Positions 22,970 through 35,490 of a stretch of 64,000 bases of DNA are shown here, piece after piece (the first letter of the stretch is position 1; each line of letters starts with the position of its first letter). Location: positions 59,800,253-59,864,252 of the forward strand of contig OZ026525.1 of NCBI GenBank assembly GCA_964019695.1, given 5' to 3'. This DNA comes from Loripinus fragilis. Taxonomy: Eukaryota > Mollusca > Bivalvia > Lucinida > Lucinidae. Both the position numbers and the translations under genes were made by a program. Below the pieces are notes generated by a model, which ran no database searches, was not told where the DNA came from, and saw nothing but the letters and a program-made list of their open reading frames with translations.

Positions 22970-23734
22970 GCTCTCTTGTATGTGATGTTTTCTTGTGTTT
23001 TTGTCACTTTCCCAGGTGGTTGCCTGGTACTCGATTGTTTTGTATTGATCGCTTATTTTTGCCTTCTTCCTTACTTTGTAGACTGTTTTTTTTTTCAATA
23101 CCACATTATTTTTAGCCACAAAATTTAGTATACTAGCTCTTTAGCGGTTTGGGCATTACCCTGAAATAGTAAACTTTACTACGTTATCCTTAAATAATTG
23201 TAATTCCTATTGTGTTTATATCAAATTATTTCTTATTCTTACATATCAATATACCTTAAAGCAAATGACTAGCAACATGATTTTAGCTAATGTACCTCTG
23301 ATTACTGCTATATTCGTTACTTTCTTTTAAAACAACATTTTATTGCAATACCAGTGGATGAAAGTTACTGCCACTGGAGTTCTCATTAATAAAAGAAATG
23401 ATGAACATTGCCTTAGTAGACTCGATGAGCAGCTCAAAATAATCTCCAACAAAGCATGGCTGATTAAATGGAAGAAACTTGGACCTAAATCACGCACCTT
23501 CAAGTCAGAATGTTTTATCAAATTAGTCAACAACATTTTTAGAAACTACTTATTTTGATGATCAAATTATGTTTCTTAAATGCTTATATTATATCTTTAT
23601 CTCTCTGAATAGTATCTGTTTTCTTATTTGTAAATAAGGAATTATATATGTAAGACATTTTTATAATTTGAATACAGCTCAATTTAAATAAATGAAACAT
23701 TGCTATTAAACAATTGTATTTGCTTAGTAGGATC

Positions 23735-24112
23735 TGTGGCAAACACAAACAAAACTACATAATATTGAATTTTAATGTCAAAAGCCACATAATAATAATA
23801 ATTTTATGTCCCAAAGATTCCTAAAACTTATTAATTTTTACTTATCTTTCACCAGTTCAATAATTGAGTGTCCATCATTTGCTATCTAACGTAATAATAA
23901 CCGTGTCGTCGACGTTAACTAACGTAACGTCATTTAACCTCAAAGTCACTTAATAGTGTGCTTAATTAGCAAGGATAATATGATTTAATATAAATCAGTT
24001 TTATAGTATAAAAAATAGCAGTCTTGCAGCCATATCAATCCACATATAATAAACACATTATTGAGGATATAAAAATAGAATTTAAAGTCTAAATTCGTGG
24101 AATTCCGCGACA
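23735..24112 (-). repeat. 3' LTR of the BEL/Pao element
   Basis: 378 bp, tgtggcaaacac ... attccgcgaca, direct repeat of 29798-30174. A purine-rich tract (ttttggtgggag on the element strand) lies immediately upstream. Confidence 0.9.
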
Positions 24113-24130
24113 CTCCCACCAAAACGATAT

Positions 24131-24436
24131 TTATTCATATCTTAGCTGTTCACTGATTCTTTGTTTTGCTTCGACAGCTGCTTGTCTCTTCGGTCTGTTT
24201 ACGCTTACATGTTCATGATCAAGCTTTGATATGTTCCCTTTGTCATTGTTCTGTTCTCTTGAAACACTTTGGCTCTCATCTCTCTTTAGACAATTGGTAT
24301 CTGTGTCCTTTGGCTGGCATTCTATCGGGTACAATAAACTTAAAGGCCGACCCAATATTTTCTTTGATGGCAGTAAAATCTTAGCGTATCGTATTTGTCC
24401 ATCTCTGCTTGTTATCAGATCCTGAATACGACCCAT
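24131..24436 (-). pseudogene. BEL/Pao C-terminal DUF5641-like domain
   Basis: MGRIQDLITSRDGQIRYAKI and GRPLSLLYPIE match the C-terminal domain that follows integrase in BEL/Pao pol. A basic tail (VNRPKRQAAVEAKQRI) follows and ends at a stop 18 bp before the 3' LTR, so the end of pol is preserved. Confidence 0.85.
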
Positions 24437-24449
24437 TCTTCAACTTCCC

Positions 24450-25855
24450 CTTGGTAGATCGTCTTTGATCAGAATAACATCACCAACATTAGCACTGAAT
24501 TGTGAATGTGTCCTTGGTCCTTTCAAATTCGTCTGTGATCACTCCCTTAAACTTAATAAATAATCCTCTCTCCATAATTTCCAGAAATTGTCTACATGTT
24601 TCAGCCCCTTTTTCCACATTGTAACCAATCTTTCAGCTGAGGTGGTTTGAGGGTTATAGTCAGTGTCATTAGTGTTATCCTGTCTGTAAGCTGGTGATCC
24701 TATTTTGGGATTGAATGATAGAAAATGTGCTAGCGTTTATGGCACAAATATCATCCCCTACATATGTCAATGGCCTTGAATTGATCACAGCCTCTGCCTC
24801 TTTTAATATAGTGAGAAGCTGTTTAGATGTCAGACATGCTTTTCCTAATGCTTTGCGCAGTGATCGCTTGACTATACCTACAAGTCTTTCATAAACCCAC
24901 CCATCCAGGGTGCCAGCTCTACATTAAAGTCCCAATGAATATTTTTATTCGTTGCATATGAGATCACATCATCCTCTGTCAATATTTCACCCCACAAATT
25001 GTAAATAGTGTCTGACGCAAGTTTAAATTGTGCAGCATTGTCTGAAATGACCTTTTTGGGATGGCCATGTCTTGCAACAAACCCTCGAAACCCTAGCAAA
25101 AATTGTTGAGTTGACATGTCATGCATAATTTCAAGATGAACTGCCCGAGTCACTAAACAGGTATAAAGGCATACCCAAATCTTTTCTCTAATTTTATTCC
25201 TTTTTATGAAAAGAGGTCCAAAATAGTCAACTCAAGTATATGTAAAGGGTGGTGATTCTGATACCCGCTCAGCTGGTAAAGGTGACATCACTGGCATTTT
25301 ATATGGCCCACTTTCATGACGGCGACATATTGTGCATGATCTCAGAACCCTTATGACTGCTGATCGTCCCTGAGGTATCCAATACCTATGCCTTATTAAG
25401 CTTAACGTCTGAGAAATTCCTGTATGCAGTGACTCTTTGTGGTATCTCTCAATTAGTAAGTCTGTATATACATGACCATTCGGCGGAGAATTGGGTGTTT
25501 TGCATTTTCACAAAGTTCAGCATTTTCCACTCTGCCAGGACACCTAAGTATTGCATGAATGTCTATGTAAATTCCTAGCTGATGTTGTAAGGTGTTAGAT
25601 TTTGTCTTCCTAATTGAATTTACAACTTCACTATACTCTGAACATATTTAGTCCACAGTATTTCGGCAAGTTCCATTTCATTGGCATCAAGAGGACCATG
25701 CTGATTTGTCTTTTTTCTCAATGTTTTGACAAATCTCAAAGCTAGTGCAGTCACTCGCCAGAGTCTTGCCACAGATGAGAATTTTTGAAGATTCAAATTG
25801 AATGGTGCATTTATGAACTGATTGGTCATAATCTCAGAATGATCCTCCCCAGCCA
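24450..25855 (-). pseudogene. BEL/Pao integrase
   Basis: Decayed zinc-binding region (CTICRRHESGPYKMP, about 25345-25300), then the core: VDYFGPLFIKRNKI (first Asp, about 25225), RAVHLEIMHDMSTQQFL, ISDNAAQFK (second Asp, about 25055), and a Glu-helix region converted at ELAPWMGGFMKDL, where WHGGFYER-like sequence is usual. EAEAVINSRPLTYVGDD follows near 24790. Several stops. Confidence 0.85.
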
Positions 25856-26400
25856 TTAGTTTAGCTTCAAATAAATATTTGTTTTCCTAAATTCAGATTC
25901 TGTTTGAGATCTCTCCTCCTCTGATTGGTCGACAAAATTCCACACTGGCCAAGCCTCCCTTGTATTCACCATCCAGTCTGGACAATGCCACCACAATCTG
26001 TTGTGTTGAAGCTCACAAGCTGATGCTCCTCGACTCGCAATATCTGCTGGGTTTTCCTTTGTTGATATAAAGTGATATTGTATGTCCGTATCCTCTTTCA
26101 TTTCTAATATTCTGTTCTGACAAAATGTTCCTAATTGCTTTTTACTACTGAGCAAATTTAGCACACATTGAGAGTCTATTCATAAATGTTTTTCACTTTA
26201 TTTACCTTTAGTTCTTTCTGTACAAATTTTAAACACCTTGTACCTATGAGTGCTGCTAACAGTTCAAGTCTTGGTATGGTTATTGGTTTGTTTGGAGCTA
26301 ACCTTGTTTTTGAAAATTCTTCGGTCAGTTATTGTTTCTTGAAACAAATATACTGCAGCTGCATAGGCATACTTGGATGCATCGCAAAAGACCAATAACT
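25856..26400 (-). pseudogene. BEL/Pao RNase H and connection
   Basis: VFCDASKYAYAAAVYL (about 26380-26330) carries the first catalytic Asp of RNase H. RLELLAALIG, in a shifted frame near 26250, carries the Glu. HFISTKENPADIASRGA (about 26080-26030) has the last conserved Asp, and the typical W-rich connection (LWWHCPDWM) follows to 25860. Confidence 0.85.
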
Positions 26401-27874
26401 GATAGTCCACATTCAATTTTCCTCCTTGCTCTAAGCCAATGTATCTAGGGAAATGACTTTCATCTAATCCTTTCATATCTTCACACAAAAGATCCCACCT
26501 TGATTTGTCCTCATCAGATAATTGTGTGTCCCAAGAAATGTTCTGAGTCCAAAGGTGTGGTAAGAATACTTTCCCCTGAAGAATGACTGGGCTATATAGG
26601 CCCAATGGGTCATAGCTGGAAGCGATTTGTTGAAGAATTGTTCATTTAGAAACATTTGAGCTTACTTTGATTTGGTGAGCCAGTGTTAATGTATCCTCTT
26701 TTACTATCCAAGTAAGACCCAAGATTTTCATACGTTCTTTGTTGGCCCTGTCATATAGTGGTATTTGGTTCAGTACCTCATCACTGTTCGACATCCAATC
26801 ACGTAGATTCATGGAAGCACTTTCAAATATTTTCTTAGATTTTGAGTAAAATTCTTTGGCTTGTAATATGGATTGTGTCCCTGTTATCACATTGTCAACG
26901 TATATATTGTCTCTGATGTTTTGGGCTAAATTAGAGTTAAAAAATTTGAGATGTCAATCAATTGTTGCTGCTAATACAAAGGGACTGCATATAATGCCAA
27001 ATGGTACCCTGCAGACGCGGTAAGCTTGGATATTGTTCTCTACATTTATTATATCTTTGTCTTTTAGCCAAAAGAACCTGGTGACATCTTTTGCATCTTC
27101 CTGTAGGCCTATTTGCAAAAATGTTTTTTTCTATATCTGCCACCATTGGTATTTGCTTCATCTGAAATCAAAGTAAGATACCTGTTAGGTTTTGCAGCAG
27201 TATTGGACCCCTGTAAAGACATTCGTTGAGACTATTGTTTCTGGCTTTGTTTTAGCCGAAGCATCATAGACAATCCTGACTTAAGTAGTTGCCTTTGTTG
27301 GATTAATTACCGCGTGATGAGGGCTGTAATGTTTGAGTGTACGATTTGATTCAGTTCTCACCTTTTCAATGATACCCTTCCTAAGCTGATCTTTGATTAT
27401 GTCATCATATTTCTGTACCAAATCTGGGTTGTCCTTCATTCTTTTTACCAATGACTTTAGGCGCCCTACTGCTAGTGTTCGATTCTCTGGTAAGTTTGGT
27501 TGTTCAGTTTTCCATAGCCATGTTACTGTGCCATTTTCATATCTTAGTGTTTCATTGAACTTGTTGAAGGCCACACTGTTGTCTGATTGGACTGGTGAGT
27601 CGGATATTCCAATTGATTCCAGCCTCCAAAAATCTTCAAAGTTTGGTTTTAAAGGAAGAGATTTGTCTACTTCAGTATACATTGATGTTTCTTTGCGAAC
27701 TTCAGTACCATATGTCATTATCAGCAAACTGGCCTCTGATGTTTCATTTCTAATGTCTGATGTCCTTCCTGATAATATCCACCCGAATTTGGATCCAAGC
27801 ATATATAAACCAGCTTGCACCTCAATCCTTTGTGGTAATATGATGTCCAGGTAGTAATCATTCCCTATTAGCAA
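26264..27874 (-). pseudogene. BEL/Pao reverse transcriptase
   Basis: Begins with the end of the protease and linker (LLIGNDYYLDIILP, SKFGWILSGR) and then RT. Motifs seen: HHAVINPTKATT followed by a stop at 27281 and VRIVYDASAK in another frame, FFWLKD, VPFGIICSPFVLAATI, the active-site box IYVDNVITG (about 26910-26885), the block LGLTWIVKEDTL, and DPLGLYSPVILQGKVFL. The second Asp of YVDD is Asn here. About five frame breaks. Open segments are 27281-27874, 26642-26890 and 26264-26605. Confidence 0.9.
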
Positions 27875-27904
27875 CTCAACGGAAGATGGCTCTGTTTCCT
27901 TGGG

Positions 27905-28255
27905 TTAATCATCTGCAAGTGGAAATTCGCCCCATAGATAATCCCAATTTCTGAATGACTTAAGATCAACTGGACGTCTTTGAATAGATCTGGCTATTTG
28001 TGGTACCACATTGGCATTTATTTGTAGAATGCTACCATCCTTCAAGACTATGTCAAGTTTGGTTGTTGGCGAGCTGATCCTTGTTGGCTTTTCTGAGCCA
28101 AAGGTCACAAGCATTATTTCATCTGTATTTCCCATTTCAAGTCCAGTTTCTTTGCTAGAGATTCCGTTATGTAGGTTCTCTGACTGCCAGAGTCGAGAAG
28201 CGATCATATATTGTGCCTATAACCATTATATGTGCTTTTAATGTCAGCTTTTGTA
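27905..28255 (-). pseudogene. BEL/Pao aspartic protease (DUF1758) region
   Basis: The catalytic motif is in LLDSGSQRTYITESLA (about 28205-28155), with DSG intact. The frame then shifts by one near 28130-28150 and the domain continues (IMLVTFGSEKPTRISS, NVVPQIARSIQ) to a TAA at about 27906 in place of a codon within the conserved DDWP-like sequence. The family enzyme processes the gag-pol polyprotein. Confidence 0.85.
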
Positions 28256-28257
28256 GT

Positions 28258-28842
28258 CTACATTAAGACCATTTCCCCTGGCGAAATAAGGCTGTTTTCT
28301 GTGTTGATTAATCCATCTTCTATTGGTATCTCATCTGCTAATTTTGCTGACTCGCTGTGTGTTGTACCAAATTTCTGAGGGCATAGACTCCTGTGAATAT
28401 GATTTATCTGTCTGCAGTAGTAACATTTACTATCCCTTTTAAAACACTCACTGGCGTTGTGACCATCCCTAAGACAAATATAACAGCAGCCCTTTATTCT
28501 CGGTTTCCTTGATTCCATGGTTGTGTATTTTGGACATTCATCACTCCAATGATACGCATCACAAAATCTACATCTGGTTGAAAGGATTGTTCTGTCCTTA
28601 TGGTTATTGACTCCTTGAGATCTAGCCATAAGAGCTTCTGCTGAGCTTACCATTATCATAGGTTTACAAGGTTCCCCAGTAGATTCTGTTTTTGTTGTGT
28701 TAAACTGTTGTTCAGCTCTCTCTCTGGCTGCAACATAATTCTTAAAAAGTTCTCTCAACACCTTTACTGTCCATTTGTTGCAGGTTCCTTTCTGTATCTC
28801 CAGCTGTATCAAAACCTCTTTGGGGAGTTTAGATGTTATCAT
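28258..28842 (-). pseudogene. BEL/Pao gag, zinc-knuckle part
   Basis: A 194-residue segment continuing gag (KLPKEVLIQLEIQKGT) with three Cys-rich knuckles: CRFCDAYHWSDEC, CYICLRDGHNASEC and CYYCRQINHIHRSLC. These give RNA-binding nucleocapsid function in the family. The usual Gly is replaced in the first and third. Ends at a stop at 28258. Confidence 0.9.
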
Positions 28843-29721
28843 GATGATGAAACATCTTGGTTGATTTCCTGCTCAAGGGCCTGTAGACTCTTTAAATGTT
28901 TTTCAATTTGGTCGTACACGCTGCGTAGTCCTCTTGGGTTGTTTGGTGCTGGCCTTAAGTTAATTAGTTCAACATAATGTGAATTAATTACAGGTTGCGA
29001 GTCACCATATTTCTCTTTAAGTAGGTCAATAACAACAAAATAGTTCTCATTTGACAGTAGGATTCCTGAGACAGAGTGTTTTGCTTCTCCAGATAATTAG
29101 CTTAATAAATAATTTAAGTTTTTCAATGTCAGAAATGCTTGTATTTTTGTGTACTGATGCCTCAAATGTGTCCGAGAATTCAGTCTATTTGAATTTATCT
29201 CCACTAAATGAAGAAATCTCAAATATTGGCAGCCTTACTGAAGCAGATTTACTAGAATTTAATTGTCCAATACTTATCTGTTGTTGTTGTTGTTGTAACT
29301 GCTGTTGTCCAAGGATAACCTGCTGCATCTGGCTAGTCATCTGTATTACTTGATCAAACTTGTCCTCTGTAACTGTAACCAATGAGGAGTTATCTGCTGG
29401 TAACCTATGATCTGAATTTTGAATGTCCACAAGTTCATCTCTACAGTCCATCACTGTAGAAATGTAATCCCAATCTTCCTTGATCAGTTCCTCAATTTCT
29501 TGTGCGCCATCCCATCCTTCAATTGCAATGGATAATTTCTCATTTGCCTCTTCCAATTTTGTTATGAATTCATTCCGTCTCTTGATACAGTTGCTCACAT
29601 CCCTCATGTGAGAACTCGGCTCTTGCTCTACATCCTGTAACAAGCTGTTTCCCTTTGCCAGCTCCTTTGCTAGCAAATTCCTAAATCTGGTCCTGTTCCC
29701 CTTTAAAAATGATAAAGACAT
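28843..29721 (-). pseudogene. BEL/Pao gag, N-terminal half
   Basis: Starts at an ATG at 29721 (MSLSFLKGNRTRFRNLLAKE). It includes a predicted coiled region rich in Glu/Lys, a Gln tract (QQQLQQQQQQ) and the DUF1759 block LPIFEISSFSGDK near 29210. Past a stop near 29180 the homology goes on in shifted frames (EFSDTFEASVH, SGEAKHSVSG, VINSHYVELINLRPAP, VYDQIEKHLKSLQALEQEIN), ending near 28850. At least three frame breaks. Confidence 0.85.
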
Positions 29722-29797
29722 TTTCTTAATCCTTGATCTTGAAGTCTGTCTGTTCCTAAGTGCAGTAGCCTTTGTTCCCGGGTTTCGGCGCCAAATA

Positions 29798-30174
29798 TGT
29801 GGCAAACACGACAAAACTACATAATATTGAATTTTAATGTCAAAAGCCACATAATAATAATAATTTTATGTCCTAAAGATTCCTAAAACTTATTAATTTT
29901 TACTTATCTTTCACCATTTCAATAATTGAGTGTCCATCATTTGGTATCTGACGTAATAATAACCTTGTCGTCGACGTCAACTAACGTAACGTCATTTAAC
30001 CTCAAAGTCACTTAATAGTGTGCTTAATTAGCAAGGATAATATGATTTAATATATAACAGTTTTATAGTATGAAAAATAGCAGTCTTGCAGCCATATCGA
30101 TCCACATATAATAAACACATTATTAAGAATATAAAAATAGAATTTAAAGTCTAAATTTGCGGAATTCCGCAACA
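29798..30174 (-). repeat. 5' LTR of the BEL/Pao element
   Basis: 377 bp, tgtggcaaacac ... ttccgcaaca on the plus strand, so TG...CA ends. By eye it differs from the other LTR at about 18 positions (roughly 95% identical), implying an old insertion. Just inside it, on the element strand, tggcgccgaaacccggga is the likely primer-binding site. It begins with TGG, complementary to a tRNA CCA end; the tRNA species was not determined. Confidence 0.9.
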
Positions 30175-33100
30175 GGAACTATCGCCTATTGTGTAAGCCA
30201 TCAACATACATATAGTATTACAGCGTATCAGTTATTGATGACAACAATTATATTGATAACATCCGGGACAAAAGCTAACTCATTAGTCCAAATATTACCT
30301 TAAAGTGAATCATTTCAAAGATGTCTAAGTCGAGAAATGGAACATTAAAGCAAACATTTACCTTTGTCATAAACTGATTTTCTTTATTGCAACGGTATAC
30401 CTATCTATATTGCTATAGCCACTAAATATCCTAAGCATAACCAGGTTAGTAAAGAAAGAATGCAATTTATGGTGGTAGCCTATACAATAAGAGTATCTAA
30501 GGAGATTATAACACTTATCAAACGCTTTATCTGGTTCTCCACTGTAGTGATGCATTGAAACAGAACAGCATTTGTTCTAAAGGTTTATGTTTAGTCATAC
30601 ATATGAAAGTTTTAGGCTTATCACTTGGGTAAATCACTTGCATTGGAAGTATAACACAGCAGCCAATGCAAAATGAAACCCCAAAAACGTATTGGTAAGT
30701 TTGCTTTGCATTATTTATATCAATTAGACTTAGTCTAAGCATGATATTTTGTCCATATTAAATCATTTTGATATTTAGCATGTCAAATGAGAACATAATC
30801 ATTGATACAAAAATTACATACTATTAATCCTGTACACATTTCATACTATATTAAATAGATCATAAATACTCAAATAGTGACGTAAATAATAAATTAAATT
30901 AGCAAGCACGTTTCATTTTGATACTTATCACAGTGTCAAGCAAGTGAGTGTTTTGTCACTTTCCAATGTGGTGTCCTGGGTCAGGTGTGGTATTTGATTG
31001 TATCGATTCCTGATCTTTGTCTTCTTTCTTACTTCAAAAAAGTGTAGTTAGACGCACAAAAATTTTGCTGTTCCTATACACATAGTAAGCATGTATATAA
31101 AGACTTAGGCTAAAGTATAAACGCTAGCTCCTCTGCATTATATTGGTGATTAAACGATGCTTTTGCACCTTTTGCATGGAGTACCAAAATCTCAGGTAGT
31201 GGTCCCAATCATATTGAGAATATTAACTTCAGGAGCCTTTAAAGAACAGATGAGCTAATATGGTCTTCAATGTGTGTATGCTATATCATACACACATAAC
31301 ACAAAATACAACAGAGACACTGCTATAAACCTCTGAGATTTATAATGATAATCTTTTACAAGTGAAAGAAATATGATTTCGTTTGGAGAGGATTGAATAA
31401 ATAGAGGCTTTGCAAATAAGGTAATCATAGCTACTTTCATTAAATTCATGAACATTTTTAAACATTGCATGTAACTTAGTCTATCATTGGTTACAATGAT
31501 GATACTGAGTAGAGTGCCCTCTTAATGCTGACGTTTGTTTTAACACTAGACTTTTTGCGTGTGTCTTTGAAATCAATACCCTAGTGAGCTTACAACTTAT
31601 GTTAATGTTTTATATACATATACCACTTTGTAATTCAGGATTCCAATGGCACGATTGCTGCAATAATTTTGTCATACGACATTCTGATAGTGGATGCTAG
31701 CATCCGCTATATAAACATTAACTGCTAAACTAATTAAGATATCATGACTGCACTGTTTTATGTAACTTTTCCGTTCAACATTCTAACTGGACATTGTAAA
31801 ATGTATTTCTATTAACTTCTTGACTGTCTCAATGTCTTATCAGCCTGATATAATTCTGATTGATAGCGTCTTATAGTTAGGCTGAAATTGGTTTCGTAGG
31901 TAACAATTTAACTGTTTTCATGGATATGATCTTTCTCATTAAGTAAACCAACCAAATCATTTTTTAAAATAAAACACCTTCTTATAAAAGTGTTATTAGT
32001 TTAGCAAATTATCAGAAGTAGTATGTTGGTGTGATTAACAGTTTCATTAATTAAATTAGAAAAGTTATGCTGAACATAAGCTAAATAAGCTTAAAAGCTA
32101 AAAAAAAAACAAGTAATGTGTCATCAGCAGCACACGATTATAGATGTCTTTTACAATTAATTCTATCTGGAATGCAAGCAAAGAAAAATAGCTGTATGCA
32201 ACCACAGCCCTAAAAACCTGTGGTGAGTTGAAGTCTTTTTACCCTAAATTAACCGAGGTATATAAAGCACTAGCCTGTATCAAGTTCTTGACTATGTTCG
32301 TATTATGTGAACACCAGTAAACATGGTGCTAAAACAATCACTGATTAGAGTTCTTTCAAATAAACTTTTTTGAGATGAATATTACAAAACTCTACATCCT
32401 CCATTTATTAGCTTTCTGACCCAATTATATTTAAAAATCATACTGTCTTTGGCACCATTTTCGACAAACATAGGACCTTATAATATATTTTATACAGTTA
32501 TATATGTTACTTTGATAAATTGACATAAAATAGAAATGTATTCTTCTACGGTTACCAAAGAGCTTTATTTTTCTTTGTTATAAGTTTTATCATGCATATC
32601 TCTGGACAAATCAAAATAAGTATTTTGTGGGATATAAAATCTTCAAATATTTCCTTTTTGCAAATTTAAATTTGTATAGACATAGTTTACTGATAAGAAC
32701 TGGTATGTGTTTGGACAAACTGGTGTATCGCTATACATTTAACAAACGAAAAACAATTTTGAAATGAAATAAAATACCATATCACATAATTATAATTTAA
32801 GGTATTAAGCAATAGATATAGTTAGTCTTAAAATTTACAAGTAACAAAGTGATTTTTATACCTGAAACACGTAAAGTATAGCTTTCTGCTATTGTTGATC
32901 CATAGAATGCTTATATATGTATTTTAAAAGTTTACATGCTAACTTTATAAGTAAAAATGTTCTTTCCTTATTCAACATTTTAAGAAGGGTCTTCATATTT
33001 AAAAGCCTTAAAGTTTATCTGATAAAAACAAGCTGTTTGCAGTTTTGACTTAACCAGGTTATTGTTTTTTAAGAACTTGGTATTTTAAATTTAAATACTT

Positions 33101-34325
33101 ATTATAATTATAAATTCCTTTTCTTATTCTAATGTCGCAATTCTGTTTTAATAGTAAAATAACGTAAATAGTAAAAATAAAGGACATTAAGCGGCTCCTA
33201 CTGAAAAATTGCATCCTCAATTTGACTGTACGACGTGCCAAGAAATCTCAAACCTTCGTTGGCAGGAAAATTGTGCCAGTGGATATTTCTGATATTTAGC
33301 TCCACGGCAAACTTGGACCAGACCAGGCCAGATAGAACTTTAATAAATGATATAAATATTTAGCTGCTAAGTCATTTATACAAGGTTATTTATACCTTTC
33401 ACTTCGTAAAGCAATTCAATTATTCTATCACGGGCACTCAGAGTTGATGTGTTGAACATTACTTTGGTTTGAACTCTTTTCTGCAACTCGGATCATCATG
33501 GTTATGAGGTTTTGTAAATCAGAGTAATTTGAAAAGCATTTTTTCTAATGAATTCGACAGGTAAGCAAAGGTAATTAAATGTTATAACATGTGTATTATG
33601 CTGCAAACCGCCTTGTTATTAACCTAATCACGGTTTCAAACTATGCTATCTCCTGCATTCAGGGTGATAACCCATTCAGGAAAGTCCGTCACATTTCAGG
33701 AATCGATTCATGCCTTGGGTGTATATAAGAAGCATTATGCGTAGTACTATGTACCAAAAAGCTCTATTTTGTTAGCCTGAACTGGCGTTAGGAAAATTTG
33801 TTCCGTTACATGTGGGTTCAGCTCTATTAAAATCGATTATTGTGATTATTCAAAGAGTTGAATCAGCAGAATAAATGAAGTTTAAGTAATTTTCAATGAA
33901 GTATCGCTATAGCAATATTTTATTGAAAAAAATATACTTCATTTATAGCTGTTTGTTTTGCTGCGATCACACTTTCCATTGTGTTAACATGGTTTCTTTG
34001 ACGTCAGCGTCACGTTATCACTCGCGTTATCAAAGTAGATCCTCGATGTACATCCGTGGTCTGATTCCAAGGAATCCTGTAGAATTGGCAGGGGCCGTTC
34101 CAATTGGGTGATTACCCGGATCTTAAGCTATATTCGGAGGGTTTTTGGGTGATGTTTGTTTTTCTCTGGGTGCATCATGGATCAACAAGTGGCTCTGTTT
34201 AGTCCTTTTTGTCTGTGAGCTATAAGCCTGTTACTCACCCATAGATCAAGATAAGGCAGGAAATTTCATTTGCGTAAATTTTTAATTATTTTCTTACCCA
34301 TTAATTTAAACATGTGTTTTAGGTG
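30175..34325. other. AT-rich stretch, one PLE-2 tail
   Basis: No gene supported. 30945-31035 (gtcactttccaatgtggtgt, tcaggtgtggtatttgattg, tatcgattcctgatctttgt) is the 3' end of the PLE-2 tail on the plus strand. The rest is simple AT-rich DNA, possibly intergenic downstream sequence of the CUB/LDLa gene. Confidence 0.5.
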
Positions 34326-34362
34326 TTCAAAAGAACCGTCTCATTGAGATGGTTCTTTTGAA
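34326..34362. repeat. Short hairpin, probable foldback element
   Basis: ttcaaaagaaccgtctca and tgagatggttcttttgaa form an 18-bp arm pair with one mismatch. Outer sequences (ttttaggtgttc / gaatacccaaaac) extend the pairing weakly. Confidence 0.6.
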
Positions 34363-34574
34363 TACCCAAAACATATGTTTTGGATGAGAAATAAAGAAAT
34401 TAATTTTTGAATAAGAACTCTTATCTAGAGGCCTGCGTCATCAGAGCTAATTTAATTATTTTGATTACGTTAGAAAGCCCCATGTCAGTTCAAAAATATG
34501 CTGAATAGTAGCAGGACATAGGACAAAGAAGTGGTATGGATTTGTAAGCATACGTGTCTCTTTCTGGCCGTGCC

Positions 34575-34617
34575 CAGGATTAGTCTGTTTTTGTGGTATT
34601 TCCTAGTCATACCCACT
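34575..34617 (+). mobile_element. Short Naiad-tail remnant
   Basis: 'tgtttttgtggtatttccta' and 'gtcatacccactt' match the last about 45 bp of the Naiad tail with several changes. Confidence 0.5.
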
Positions 34618-34672
34618 TGTGTATCAATAAGTTGATCAAATGGTAAGTGTACAGAAATAAGATTTATAGAAT

Positions 34673-34902
34673 TCAAAATAAAAGCATGTGACGAACCTTG
34701 TATCTCTTGTTCTGCAATACAAGAAAGATATTTGTTCCAAGCAGCGATAGAGATAATAAACCAAACACAATGGTCATTATGTATCCTCTATGTAAATCTG
34801 TACAGTCTGATCCATCGCCACAGGGATTATATCCATTACACTTAAGACTTTGGTCAATGCAACGTCCATTAGCACAGGAAAACTCGTCGGATCTACATAC
34901 TC
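34673..34902 (-). CDS. LDLa + transmembrane exon of a CUB/LDLa receptor-like gene
   Basis: The exon starts after a consensus acceptor (tatcatgattttag on the minus strand) at 34902, in phase 1. It reads [14 protein letters not shown] and [19 protein letters not shown], an LDL-receptor class A module with six Cys and the acidic DGSD calcium-site segment. About 20 hydrophobic residues follow ([20 protein letters not shown]), then basic VLQNKRYK and a stop at 34673. This predicts a single-pass membrane protein with a very short cytoplasmic tail. Phase and strand match the CUB exons at 41087 and 44365. Architecture CUB-LDLa-TM recalls LDLRAD2- or Neto-like proteins, but orthology is not shown. A further exon after the Lys-rich tail cannot be excluded, although the only GT there (gttcgt) is a poor donor. 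Confidence 0.75.
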
Positions 34903-35231
34903 CTAAAATCATGATAAAAAGGTAAAAGTGAAATTAATAAGCAAGCTCATGTGCGTTGGGGCCATATCCATGTTCATATTACTTTAAATAATGTCAGTCG
35001 TGCTTTTAAGCCTTCCCTATAAATGTATAACAAACCTGGCCCATACACAGTCGCCATTATTTTTGACAGATCAGAACAGGCATACATCTTTGCAGACAGT
35101 CACCAAAATACCATAAATGCCAAATTTAATCTCAAATAGGGCTAGTAGGTTTTTACAAGACTTGTAAGGCTTTTTCTATGTATGTTTTCTTAACCATACC
35201 CAGCGCTTGAGTGGCATGGGTTTTGACGGAC

Positions 35232-35490
35232 TTTGTTCTGTTGTTGTTGACTTTTTGTTTATTGTTACTCCCATTGTGGGAGTCTGTAATTGTTCTATAT
35301 TTTGTTGTACGTTACTTTATGTCCATTCTAGTATTGCAATTATCTTGATGGGGAAGAGAGAGCTGGCTGCTTTGCTTAATTTGTCTTTCTGGTGTCTCAT
35401 GATGGTTGAGTGGCACTTCCTCGCGGTGCCATTGGGTTGTCTGCGGTTTGTGATTGTGGTATTTCCTGATCATACTCACTTACTATTTTT
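35232..35490 (+). mobile_element. Naiad 3'-tail copy, 5'-truncated
   Basis: From 'gttctgttgttgttgac' through 'gttactcccattgtgggagt' and 'gatggggaagagagagctgg' to the common terminus 'cttactattttt'. It lies in the intron between the LDLa and second CUB exons. Confidence 0.85.

Larger units (their letters stand above)
23735..30174 (-). mobile_element. BEL/Pao LTR retrotransposon, complete but decayed
   Basis: About 6.4 kb on the minus strand, bounded by two LTRs in direct orientation. Order in transcription sense: 5' LTR (29798-30174), primer-binding site, gag with zinc knuckles, protease, RT, RNase H, integrase, C-terminal DUF5641-like domain, polypurine tract (ggtggga beside the 3' LTR), 3' LTR (23735-24112). 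Flanking pentamers are ggatc (left) and ggaac (right), a target duplication with one change. The reading frame is broken by many stops and frameshifts, so it is inactive. The domain order and the DUF1758-type protease are diagnostic for BEL/Pao. No envelope-like frame was seen. Confidence 0.95.
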
